64,000 nucleotides of DNA, taken from contig CAYTGU010000004.1 of NCBI GenBank assembly GCA_964437505.1, positions 40,079 to 104,078 of the forward strand, read 5' to 3'. Numbering within the stretch: position 1 is the stretch's first letter; each line of letters begins with the position of its first letter. The notes below the pieces were generated by a model that saw only the letters and a program-made list of their open reading frames with translations, did no database searches and was not told the DNA's origin. A program made the position numbers and the translations under genes. This DNA is from JAHJDO01 sp964437505. Its GTDB lineage: Bacteria; JAHJDO01. This document shows, in pieces, positions 17,030-25,105 of this stretch.

Positions 17030-17632
17030 ATGAGATATATCATGACAAAAGATTTCAAAGGGTTGGAACATCGTAAATATCAGAGAGCTAAAAAGAGTAT
17101 TTTTATTTTATGTAAACTTCCAGATGCTGAAGAGCCTATCGAGTATATTGCCCAAAATATAGGAGCAGGAGGGTTGATGTTTGAGGCAGATACACCGTTT
17201 TCTATTGGTGCCAAACTTGATATTGAGATATACCAGCCTGTCACTTATGACAAAAGAGAATTCATTTCTATCTTTGCACCAGCAAGTGTAGTCTGGATTA
17301 AAGAAATAGAATGGGCCAAGAAATATAAGGGAAGTAATAGATATAGACTGGGCGTGCAATTCGCCAGGCTGGACCAAGAAGATAGGATAAAGATAGACAT
17401 GTATGTGAAAGAATGGCAAAACGCCCTCAGACAAAAGCAAACGTCTTGCGGAGATTTGCGATGTCCATTTTATCAAGAAACCAAGGGCGGTGTAAAAGTG
17501 TGTTATTATCTGGGGCATCATCGTAGTAGAGTTGGTAGTATGACAGCAGAAACGGAACAGAAATTTTGTTTGACGACAGATAACTATCACCGATGCTCTG
17601 TTTATACGAAATTAATAAGAAGGAAAGCGTGA
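17030..17632 (+). CDS. PilZ-domain protein with cysteine-rich C-terminus
   Basis: The 200-residue protein has a PilZ domain, the c-di-GMP receptor fold. The RxxxR motif is in HRKYQRAKK and the second motif is the divergent NIGAGGLMFE (consensus D/NxSxxG). After about residue 140 comes a module with five cysteines (C-x5-C-x12-C, then two more near NYHRCSVY) that is not part of PilZ and may bind a metal or Fe-S centre. The start is either ATG 17030 or ATG 17042; GAGG at 17024-17027 is close to the first and 14 bases from the second. It is followed by a tiny ORF and a second PilZ gene. Confidence 0.8.
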   Translation: MRYIMTKDFKGLEHRKYQRAKKSIFILCKLPDAEEPIEYIAQNIGAGGLMFEADTPFSIGAKLDIEIYQPVTYDKREFISIFAPASVVWIKEIEWAKKYKGSNRYRLGVQFARLDQEDRIKIDMYVKEWQNALRQKQTSCGDLRCPFYQETKGGVKVCYYLGHHRSRVGSMTAETEQKFCLTTDNYHRCSVYTKLIRRKA

Positions 17633-17635
17633 AAA

Positions 17636-17728
17636 ATGTCTGTTGAGAAAATTGGTATTGAGAAACGCAGCGGGAAAAGGATATCTAAAATTAACCTAAA
17701 GCTCTCTGAGAAGGATTGTGATGAATAA
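17636..17728 (+). CDS. possible 30-residue small protein between the PilZ genes
   Basis: An ATG lies 3 bases after the first PilZ stop, downstream of AAGGAAAG, and opens a 30-codon charged ORF (MSVEKIGIEKRSGKRISKIN...). It overlaps the next PilZ start by 8 bases, which would give translational coupling. It may be a small coupling peptide or the remnant of a PilZ N-terminus (EKR...KR). Evidence is limited to spacing and the SD. Confidence 0.3.
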   Translation: MSVEKIGIEKRSGKRISKINLKLSEKDCDE

Positions 17729-18092
17729 TTGGGACGGCCTAGAAAAAAGGAAGCATCCACGGCTTTCTATTGACATAGGTGTTGAATTAAGAATATTGGA
17801 TGATTGGGAAAAACATCTGATTGGATATCATGGTTATACAAAGGACGTAAGTCTTGGTGGGATTTGTGTAAAATTACCAAGATATAAAGCCATAACATAT
17901 CCTAGAATAAAAGAAAAAATAAGACTCCAGGTAAGAATTCCTGTGTTGAATACTGAAAACTATTTGGAATTAAACGGCAAGATAGCTTGGTGTTTACAGA
18001 AGGAAAAAGATTGCAATATTGGCATACAATTTATCTCAAACGATAAAGAAAGAGAAGCATCTCTCTCTAAATTTGTGGAGAGTATTAAATAA
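17721..18092 (+). CDS. PilZ-domain protein
   Basis: The 123-residue protein is a single PilZ domain with both c-di-GMP motifs intact: RKHPR (RxxxR) and DVSLGGI (DxSxxG), followed by the usual beta-barrel ending in ...IAWCLQKEKDCNIGIQF. ATG 17721 is preferred over GTG 17718 because AAGGA lies 5 bases before it. Together with the preceding PilZ gene and an HD-GYP phosphodiesterase gene near 34 kb, it indicates c-di-GMP signalling in this organism. The partner or output is not visible. Confidence 0.87.
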   Translation: MNNWDGLEKRKHPRLSIDIGVELRILDDWEKHLIGYHGYTKDVSLGGICVKLPRYKAITYPRIKEKIRLQVRIPVLNTENYLELNGKIAWCLQKEKDCNIGIQFISNDKEREASLSKFVESIK

Positions 18093-18203
18093 AGAAATAA
18101 GGGAAAATAGAACATCAACCTTTTCTAAAAACCCGCACTCAAATCTTTAATCATCCGGATTCCCCAATTAAGCATGTCCTCTGACTTCTGATACATTTCC
18201 TTA

Positions 18204-18231
18204 TTGAAATTTTTTAGGCTGTCTATATAAT
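18204..18231 (+). promoter_or_regulatory. sigma70-type promoter of the proC-lgt operon
   Basis: TTGAAA (18204-18209), a 16-base spacer and TATAAT (18226-18231) lie 34 bases before the proC ATG. Confidence 0.7.
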
Positions 18232-18264
18232 GATGTGAACTATTATTAAGTTACAGGAAACTCA

Positions 18265-19065
18265 ATGAAAAAACTTTTTATTATTGGTGTTGGGAATATG
18301 GGAATGGCCATATTAAAAGGCATTATTCCACAGGTTCTTAAGGAAGAGGATGTCTCTGTTTATGATGTGGATAAAAGCATACTTCAGCGCTTCTCGGATT
18401 CAAAGACAGAGATCGTTGATTCGATTAAAGATGGCGTGAACAATGCTGAAAATATTCTCCTAGCAGTAAAACCGCAGAATATGGAAGGCGTTCTTAGGGA
18501 AATAAGAGACGCGATTTCTGAGAAACAGCTTGTTATTACTATAGCGGCGGGTGTCACGATAAATTATATAAAGAAAGTATTAGGTGATAGTGTCAAAGTT
18601 GCCAGAGTCATGCCGAATCTTTGTATTAGTGTAAAAGAGGGAGCTTCAGCGTGTTGTTTTAGTAGTGACTGTACCAACGAAGATAAACAGTTTGTTAGGT
18701 CTCTGTTTAAATCGCTTGGTATAACTTTGAGCGTTGATGAGAATAAGATGAATATTGTTACAGCTATAAGCGGAAGCGGTCCTGGCTATTTATTTAAGAT
18801 TATGGAGGTACTTATTGACATAGGAAAGAAAGAAGGTCTTGGTGAAGAAGATTCGGAAAAACTGGTTTATCAAACGGTTTTGGGAGCTGCAACTTTAGCC
18901 ATAACTAGTGATATTCCTGCCAGGGCATTGAGAGAAAAAGTAACATCTAGGGCAGGTACAACAGAAGCAGCCTTAAAGGTTATGGATGAACACGGAATCG
19001 AAGAGATGTTTCGTGAAGCTATAAAGGCAGCAGTTAATAGGGCAAAGGAATTGTCAAGGGAATAG
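18265..19065 (+). CDS. proC: pyrroline-5-carboxylate reductase
   Basis: ProC reduces pyrroline-5-carboxylate to proline with NAD(P)H, the last step of proline synthesis. The 266 residues are full length. Visible are the Rossmann motif (FIIGVGNMGMAILKG), AVKPQNM, ARVMPNL and the C-terminal signatures AISGSGPGY and TSRAGTTEAALKVM. AGGAAA precedes the ATG. It leads a tightly packed forward operon with yggT, ileS, a DksA-like gene, lspA and lgt; the co-location of proC and yggT is common in bacteria. Confidence 0.96.
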   Translation: MKKLFIIGVGNMGMAILKGIIPQVLKEEDVSVYDVDKSILQRFSDSKTEIVDSIKDGVNNAENILLAVKPQNMEGVLREIRDAISEKQLVITIAAGVTINYIKKVLGDSVKVARVMPNLCISVKEGASACCFSSDCTNEDKQFVRSLFKSLGITLSVDENKMNIVTAISGSGPGYLFKIMEVLIDIGKKEGLGEEDSEKLVYQTVLGAATLAITSDIPARALREKVTSRAGTTEAALKVMDEHGIEEMFREAIKAAVNRAKELSRE

Positions 19066-19067
19066 GA

Positions 19068-19364
19068 ATGTTTGTTTTAGGTAATTTCATAATAGCAATA
19101 GCTCAGATTATTGGCGCTATATCAACAATACTTACATGGATTATAATCATAAGAGCGCTTATATCCTGGGTAAATCCGGATCCCTACAATTCAATAGTGC
19201 AGTTTTTATATAGAGTAACCGAGCCTATTCTGATGCCTATACGGAGGATATTGCCGGCAATGGGAGGTTTCGATCTTTCTCCTATAGTGGCTTTAGTAGG
19301 AATTATGTTTATCCGGTCTTTTCTAGTCAGGACACTTATTGAGTTTGGCATGAGATTGAAATAA
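19068..19364 (+). CDS. YggT-family membrane protein
   Basis: The 98-residue protein has two to three membrane segments. The YggT signature is complete: RALISWVNPDPYN, LYRVTEPILMPIRRILP, GGFDLSPIVALVG. The family is associated with envelope integrity and osmotic tolerance and often sits next to proC, as here, only 2 bases after it. The biochemical function is not known. Confidence 0.9.
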   Translation: MFVLGNFIIAIAQIIGAISTILTWIIIIRALISWVNPDPYNSIVQFLYRVTEPILMPIRRILPAMGGFDLSPIVALVGIMFIRSFLVRTLIEFGMRLK

Positions 19365-19373
19365 AAGGAGGAT

Positions 19374-22142
19374 ATGTTGGAATACAAAGACACATTAAAT
19401 CTCCCGAAAACAAGTTTCAAGATGAAGGCAAATCTCTCACAGAAAGAGCCGGAGATATTGAAGAATCTTGAAGAACAGAATATTTATCAGAAGATACGGG
19501 ATAAATATAAAGGAAAGCCTTCTTATATTCTGCATGACGGGCCTCCTTACGCAAATGGGGATATTCACGTGGGACAGGCGTTCAACAAGATTATGAAGGA
19601 TATAGTGGTAAAGTATAAAACAATGAAGGGGTTTGATGCTCCTTATGTTCCTGGCTGGGATTGTCATGGACTGCCGATAGAATATCAGCTTTTTAAAAAA
19701 TTAGGCCTTGGAAAACATCAGATTGACCATGTGAAGTTCCGTAAGAAAGCCAGAGCCTACGCAAATAAGTATATAGAGAGACAGAAAAAGGAATTCAAGA
19801 GATTAGGTGTATTTGGAGAATGGGACAATCCCTATCTCACAATGGATTTCGACTATGAAGCGGAAATTATAAGGGCTTTTGGGAGATTGGCAAAGAATGA
19901 GTACATATATAAGGGAAAAAAACCAGTTTACTGGTGTATAAAGTGTGAAACAGCGCTGGCTGAGGCAGAGGTGGAATATGCAGATAAGACTTCTCCATCC
20001 GTATGGATAAAGTTTCCAATTAAGGATGAGTCTGCAACATACATTCTTATCTGGACAACTACACCGTGGACAATTCCCGCAAATGTTGCTGTCGCTGTTC
20101 ATCCTGAATTTAAGTATGCATTTGTTAAGACAAATATCAATGGCACAGAGCAGGTATTAGTCATGGCAGAGAATCTGGTTTCTGCTGCTATGGATATATT
20201 TCTTAAGGGGAAGTATGAGATTTTAAAGATACTAAAAGGTAAAGACTTAGAAGGTATAGAATATAGACATCCTTTCTTAGATAGAATTGGGAAGGTAGTG
20301 ATGGCTGATTATGTTGAAATGGATGAGGGAACAGGTTGCGTTCATACTGCGCCAGGACATGGAGCAGACGATTATCTGACAGGAATAAAGTTTAATCTGC
20401 CAATACTTTCTCCTGTAAATAATAAAGGTGAATTTACTGAAGAAGCGGGTTCAGACCTTAAAGGGCAGAATGTATTTGAAGCGAATGCAAAAATAGTAGA
20501 TAAGCTGTCGTCTAAAAATTTATTGCTACATGAAGATAAGGTACAACATTCCTATCCACATTGCTGGAGATGCAAGGAGCCTGTTATTTTCAGAGCAACA
20601 CCTCAGTGGTTTATGAGTGTGGATAAGCATAACCTGCGTAACAGAGCGCTTGAGACGATAAAGAAGGTTAAATGGATTCCTTCCCGCACTATTAATAGAA
20701 TAGATGCTATGCTCAGGAACAGACCTGATTGGTGCTTGTCCAGGCAAAGATACTGGGGAGTTGCAATACCTGTTTTGTATTGTGCGAGTTGTGAAGAGCC
20801 AATACTGGACCAAAAGGTTATTGAAAATGCAGCTAAACTTGTTTCTGTAAAAGGATCTGATGCATGGTTTGAAGTTGATATAGAAGAAATTATTCCAAGG
20901 AATTTCTCCTGTCCAAAATGCGGCAAAACAAGTTTTGAAAAAGAAAAAGATATTATTGATGTGTGGTTTGATTCAGGCGTGAGCCATGAAGCGGTACTTA
21001 AGAAGAGGGACAATCTATCATGGCCTGCAGATCTGTATTTAGAGGGAAGCGATCAGCATAGAGGATGGTTTCAAACCTCTCTGCTCACATCAATGGGATT
21101 AAATAATAAGCCTTCTTACAAGAGTGTATTAACTCATGGTTTTGTAGTAGATGGTGAAGGCAAAAAGATGTCCAAGTCCATTGGCAATGTCATTGATCCG
21201 CAGGATATAACAGCCAAATATGGTGCTGATATATTAAGACTCTGGGTGTGTTCTTCAGATTATAGGGACGATATAAAGATTTCCGACGATATTCTGAAGC
21301 AAATGATTGATGTATATAGAAGAATAAGAAATACTGTTCGCTTTATTCTCGGGAATATATCTAACTTTAGTCCGGATAAAAATGGAATTGCTCACAATAA
21401 GCTAACGGAAATAGATAAATGGATGTATTCCAAACTACAGGAGCTTATAAAGAGTGTTGGGGATGCGTATGAAAAGTTTGCATTCAACAAAGTATATGTC
21501 TTGTTAGGCAATTTTTGCACAAATGAGTTAAGTTCTTTTTATTTGGATGTGTTAAAGGATAGATTATACACCGCTAGAAAAGACTCTTTCCAGAGGAGGA
21601 GTTCGCAAACAGTGCTTTATGAGATTATTGAGAATATGGCAAGATTAATGTCTCCCGTTTTACCCTTTACATCTGAAGAAATATGGAAACATATTCCAGA
21701 GAAAAATGATAGTGTGTTTCTGGCAGAGTTCCCGAATCCAGGTAAAATAGATAATTCTTTACACAAGAAGTGGCAGGAAATATTGAGTATTCGTGAGAAG
21801 GTTCTTAAGATAATTGAAGAAGCGCGGGAGAAGAAACTTATCGGCAACTCCCTTGAATCGGAAGTGACTATATATTGCACAAAAGAGACACTGGAGTTTT
21901 TGGAGAACTTTGGGGAAACTTTGACCTTGATTTTTATTGTGTCAAAAGTTAATATCATACAATTCCCTGCGGATTCTAAGGAAGAATTAAAAATAGTTGT
22001 AACGCGCGCTTCAGGAGAGAAATGTGTTAGATGCTGGAACTGGAAAGAATCAGTCGGGAAGAACAAACGGCATCCAGAATTATGTAGTAGGTGTGCAGAG
22101 GTAATGAAAGGGGGAGATATACAATGCAACAGCGTATGTTAG
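19374..22142 (+). CDS. ileS: isoleucyl-tRNA synthetase
   Basis: The 922-residue class I synthetase charges tRNA-Ile. The first active-site motif reads HVGQ (residues 65-68, in PPYANGDIHVGQAFNK) instead of HIGH. The second is canonical KMSKS (598-602). The editing domain (TTTPWTIPANVAVAVHP) and the C-terminal zinc-binding CVRCWNWK...CSRC are present. ATG 19374 lies only 2 bases after GGAGG; the adjacent in-frame TTG 19377 has better spacing and may be the true start. Its 3' end overlaps the DksA-like gene by 19 bases. Confidence 0.96.
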   Translation: MLEYKDTLNLPKTSFKMKANLSQKEPEILKNLEEQNIYQKIRDKYKGKPSYILHDGPPYANGDIHVGQAFNKIMKDIVVKYKTMKGFDAPYVPGWDCHGLPIEYQLFKKLGLGKHQIDHVKFRKKARAYANKYIERQKKEFKRLGVFGEWDNPYLTMDFDYEAEIIRAFGRLAKNEYIYKGKKPVYWCIKCETALAEAEVEYADKTSPSVWIKFPIKDESATYILIWTTTPWTIPANVAVAVHPEFKYAFVKTNINGTEQVLVMAENLVSAAMDIFLKGKYEILKILKGKDLEGIEYRHPFLDRIGKVVMADYVEMDEGTGCVHTAPGHGADDYLTGIKFNLPILSPVNNKGEFTEEAGSDLKGQNVFEANAKIVDKLSSKNLLLHEDKVQHSYPHCWRCKEPVIFRATPQWFMSVDKHNLRNRALETIKKVKWIPSRTINRIDAMLRNRPDWCLSRQRYWGVAIPVLYCASCEEPILDQKVIENAAKLVSVKGSDAWFEVDIEEIIPRNFSCPKCGKTSFEKEKDIIDVWFDSGVSHEAVLKKRDNLSWPADLYLEGSDQHRGWFQTSLLTSMGLNNKPSYKSVLTHGFVVDGEGKKMSKSIGNVIDPQDITAKYGADILRLWVCSSDYRDDIKISDDILKQMIDVYRRIRNTVRFILGNISNFSPDKNGIAHNKLTEIDKWMYSKLQELIKSVGDAYEKFAFNKVYVLLGNFCTNELSSFYLDVLKDRLYTARKDSFQRRSSQTVLYEIIENMARLMSPVLPFTSEEIWKHIPEKNDSVFLAEFPNPGKIDNSLHKKWQEILSIREKVLKIIEEAREKKLIGNSLESEVTIYCTKETLEFLENFGETLTLIFIVSKVNIIQFPADSKEELKIVVTRASGEKCVRCWNWKESVGKNKRHPELCSRCAEVMKGGDIQCNSVC

Positions 22143-22510
22143 ATAGGTTTAAAAAGAAATTAATAAAAGAAAGAGAAAAGTTACTTGCAGATGTTAATCA
22201 CATACGGAAAGAGGAACTTGACAAGTCTCCGAGGAATGCTGCTGGTGAGCTTTCAGGATACGCTGATCATATGGCAGACGGAGGGACTGATACAATAGAA
22301 AGACAGGTTTCTCTGGGTTTAATGTCTAATGAAAAATCCATACTCTTTAAGATCGATAGAGCTCTTAAAAGAATAGAGGATAACGCCTATGGTGTATGTG
22401 AGTTGTGCAAAGATAAAATTTCGCAGGAACGCCTTAAAGCTGTACCGTATGCAACGTATTGTATAAAATGCAGGTCTCAGGAAGAAAGCAAAAACAATAA
22501 GAAGGTTTAA
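22124..22510 (+). CDS. DksA/TraR-family C4 zinc-finger protein
   Basis: The 128-residue protein has an N-terminal coiled coil and a C-terminal zinc finger, CELCKDKISQERLKAVPYATYCIKC, with four cysteines as in DksA/TraR (YocK/YteA-like group). Such proteins bind RNA polymerase through its secondary channel and modulate initiation. The start is ATG 22124, with GGGGGAG 7 bases upstream, inside the ileS 3' end; an upstream GTG at 22091 is not supported by an SD. The stop overlaps the lspA start (TAATG). Its place between ileS and lspA is conserved in many bacteria. Confidence 0.9.
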   Translation: MQQRMLDRFKKKLIKEREKLLADVNHIRKEELDKSPRNAAGELSGYADHMADGGTDTIERQVSLGLMSNEKSILFKIDRALKRIEDNAYGVCELCKDKISQERLKAVPYATYCIKCRSQEESKNNKKV

Positions 22511-22962
22511 TGATAATCTTCTTTTCTGCTTTATCTATATTTCTTATAGATCAGATTATAAAGTTCTATATACCAAGGTATCTTTGTTTAGGGCAGGAAA
22601 TATCTGTTATTAAAGATATATTCAGTATTACCTTTGTTACAAATAAAGGAATTGCATTTGGGTTATTTTCAAATTCAAACTTTCCTTTTGTCTTAATATC
22701 CATGGCAGTGCTTGTATGTATAACATTAGTATTTATTTCTTTTAGTAAAGAAGATATATCAAAAAAGACTAGGTTTTGGATAAAAATTGCATATGGATTG
22801 ATTTTAGGTGGCGCGCTTAGTAATATGCTGGATAGAATAAGAATAGGGGAGGTTATTGATTTTTTAGACTTTCATATCTGGCCCGTGTTTAATATTGGAG
22901 ATTCTGCAATATGCATAGGTGCTGGAATATTTATGTTGAATATTTTAAGAAGCAGGAGATGA
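22510..22962 (+). CDS. lspA: lipoprotein signal peptidase (signal peptidase II)
   Basis: LspA cleaves lipoprotein signal peptides after Lgt has modified the lipobox cysteine. The 150-residue, four-helix membrane protein shows both catalytic aspartates in GGALSNMLDRIRIGEVIDFLDF and FNIGDSAICIG. It overlaps the DksA-like stop by one base and is followed 3 bases later by lgt, so the two lipoprotein-processing steps are encoded together. Lipoprotein substrates in this window include Pal and the LysM protein. Confidence 0.96.
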   Translation: MIIFFSALSIFLIDQIIKFYIPRYLCLGQEISVIKDIFSITFVTNKGIAFGLFSNSNFPFVLISMAVLVCITLVFISFSKEDISKKTRFWIKIAYGLILGGALSNMLDRIRIGEVIDFLDFHIWPVFNIGDSAICIGAGIFMLNILRSRR

Positions 22963-22965
22963 GTT

Positions 22966-23739
22966 ATGCATCCAATACTATTTAAAATCGGTCCAGTAAT
23001 TATTTATTCATACGGAGTAATGATAGCTGTTGCCTTTCTTAGTTCAATGTATCTCATAAATCGCTCAACACAAAAAGCAGATGTTAGCAGCGAGAAGGTT
23101 GCAGATCTTGGACTGGTTTTTTTAATTTCAGGCATAATTGGAGCCAGATTATTATACGTTCTTACAGAAATAGAATATTACAGAGCAAATCCTTTTGAGA
23201 TAGTAATGATCTGGAAAGGAGGACTGGTTTTTTATGGCGGATTTATTCTAGCATTTATTTGCGGTTGGGTATTTTTAAGAAGGAATAAAATGCCTATTCT
23301 GAAAACCTGCGATCATATAATTCCATATCTTGCATTAGGTCATGCAATAGGGAGAGTTGGATGTTTTCTTAATGGATGCTGTTTTGGAAAGCCAACGAAT
23401 CTTCCATGGGGAATGATATTTCCAGGAGGAAGTATAGCAGGGGATATATATCCTGCTATGCATATTCATCCAACGCAGTTATATTCTGTCTATACAAATT
23501 TTTTGATATTTGCAATACTCTTATTACTTGGAAATTGGAAGAAGTTTGACGGGCAAATATTATATCTGTATTTTATTCTATATTCCATATCAAGATTCCT
23601 TATAGAATTCCTGCGGGCAGACAACCCACAGATCCTACTTGGATTAACAATATCTCAGGTAATTTGTGTTGTGTTATTTGCAACAGGAGTCGTTATGTAT
23701 ATTAGAGGCTTCTTCTCATCCATTTGGAGAAAAGTGTAG
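22966..23739 (+). CDS. lgt: prolipoprotein diacylglyceryl transferase
   Basis: Lgt transfers diacylglycerol from phosphatidylglycerol to the lipobox cysteine. The 257-residue multi-spanning protein has the family signature as HAIGRVGCFLNGCCFGKPT, the cysteine-containing form common outside Proteobacteria, together with YGGFI and HPTQLY. GGAG precedes its ATG. It ends the lower-GC run of this operon; trkA follows after 2 bases with distinctly higher GC. Confidence 0.96.
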   Translation: MHPILFKIGPVIIYSYGVMIAVAFLSSMYLINRSTQKADVSSEKVADLGLVFLISGIIGARLLYVLTEIEYYRANPFEIVMIWKGGLVFYGGFILAFICGWVFLRRNKMPILKTCDHIIPYLALGHAIGRVGCFLNGCCFGKPTNLPWGMIFPGGSIAGDIYPAMHIHPTQLYSVYTNFLIFAILLLLGNWKKFDGQILYLYFILYSISRFLIEFLRADNPQILLGLTISQVICVVLFATGVVMYIRGFFSSIWRKV

Positions 23740-23741
23740 AT

Positions 23742-25088
23742 ATGAGACTGTTGATCATAGGTGCAGGGAGGACTGGAAAGAAGCTGGCGAGTAAGTTCTG
23801 CAGTATGGAACATGACGTCATCATGATAGACAACAATGCTAATGTTCTCACCAATATCGATTCAGAAGTAGATGTCCTGCTCGTAGAAGGTAATGGCTCT
23901 GCGCCTGATATTCTTGAAAATGCTGAGGTTGCAAAGGCCGATGTGGTTGTTGCTGTCACATCGAAAGATGAGGTCAATCTCATGGCTTGTCATTATGCCC
24001 GCCGTGCAGGCGTATGTCGTACCATTGCCCGTATCTCAGATATGAGCTACATTAATTCTCCGCTTGTCGACTTGGAAAAACTCGGAATAGACCGTGCTGT
24101 GAATCACAACGAAGAGTGTGCACAAGAAATTCTCAATGTTCTTTGCCTTCCGGGAACGATTGAAGTAACTAATCTGCTTGGAGGTAGGATTACAGCCGTC
24201 GGTTTCAAGCTACCGTCCGCCAGCCCTTTGCTCGACAAGCCTCTGGAACAATTTAAAGAAGATAAAAGGTTTCTCAATGTGCGCTTTATCGGTCTTGTCC
24301 ACGAAGATAAATTGGAAATTCCCAGAGGTAAGTCGTGTTTCAGTGAAGGCGACGACGTGTACGTGGTTCTCATTCCGGCTGAGACTGCCTCTTTCCTCGA
24401 CTGGGTCATGGGTGAACAGCGGCAGAATTTGCGGAAAGTAATCATTGCCGGCGGTAGCGACCTTGGATTATCGCTTGCCAAGCTACTTGAAGAAACATCT
24501 ATAAAGACCGTTTTGATTGAGGATGACCGTATTCAGGCAGAATACGCATCAGAGCTACTCAACAAATGTCTCGTAATCAATGCTGATGCCTCCAAAAGTG
24601 CAATGTTTAAGGAGCTTGGAACAGATCTTGAGACCGCGTTCGTTGCTGTCACGGGAGATGAAGAAATGAATATTGTGAGTTGCATACATGCCAAGCAACT
24701 TGGAGCAGGGTTTACTGTTGCCCGTATAGATAAACAGGAATATGCTCCCATTATTGGCAAACTTAGACTCATTGACTGTATCATCAATCCCTACCTTGCT
24801 CTGATCAGGACAATACTCCAGTTTGTTCACGGCGAAAATGTCGTGGACGTCGGACTTTTTCATCGGATTTCCGGAGAATTGCTGGAAATAGCGATTAAAG
24901 CTGGAAGCAAAAAGGTCAATGTGCGTCTCAGCGAAACAAATCTTCCTAAAGGAATGATTATTGCAGCCGTTCGGCGTGGCAATGAGGCATTCATTCCAAC
25001 TGGCGAATTTGTTTTTAGGGAAAATGATCGTCTTGCTGTCTATTGTCTGCCGAACGTGGTGAATAAGCTAAAATCAATCTTCAAGTAA
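23742..25088 (+). CDS. trkA: Trk potassium-uptake regulatory subunit TrkA
   Basis: TrkA is the cytoplasmic NAD(H)/nucleotide-binding ring that gates TrkH. The 448 residues form two RCK units. The first Rossmann motif is LLIIGAGRTGKKLA, with the acidic MIDNN end of strand 2; the second is VIIAGGSDLGLSLAKLL with LIEDD. Each is followed by an RCK_C domain. ATG 23742 is chosen because it follows the lgt stop and the protein then begins at the first beta strand. The composition jumps upward relative to lgt (34 of 60 GC in 24361-24420 against 21 of 60 in 23221-23280). trkH follows after 17 bases. Confidence 0.94.
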   Translation: MRLLIIGAGRTGKKLASKFCSMEHDVIMIDNNANVLTNIDSEVDVLLVEGNGSAPDILENAEVAKADVVVAVTSKDEVNLMACHYARRAGVCRTIARISDMSYINSPLVDLEKLGIDRAVNHNEECAQEILNVLCLPGTIEVTNLLGGRITAVGFKLPSASPLLDKPLEQFKEDKRFLNVRFIGLVHEDKLEIPRGKSCFSEGDDVYVVLIPAETASFLDWVMGEQRQNLRKVIIAGGSDLGLSLAKLLEETSIKTVLIEDDRIQAEYASELLNKCLVINADASKSAMFKELGTDLETAFVAVTGDEEMNIVSCIHAKQLGAGFTVARIDKQEYAPIIGKLRLIDCIINPYLALIRTILQFVHGENVVDVGLFHRISGELLEIAIKAGSKKVNVRLSETNLPKGMIIAAVRRGNEAFIPTGEFVFRENDRLAVYCLPNVVNKLKSIFK

Positions 25089-25105
25089 AAGAATAAAGGG
25101 TAGGC

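Noticed and set aside
18115..18200. Minus-strand 23-codon ORF (MYQKSEDMLNWGIRMIKDLS...) with AAGGA upstream, next to the proC promoter
   Set aside because: It is very short, has no recognised pattern and an upstream stop in frame; the region is better explained as leader and promoter of proC.
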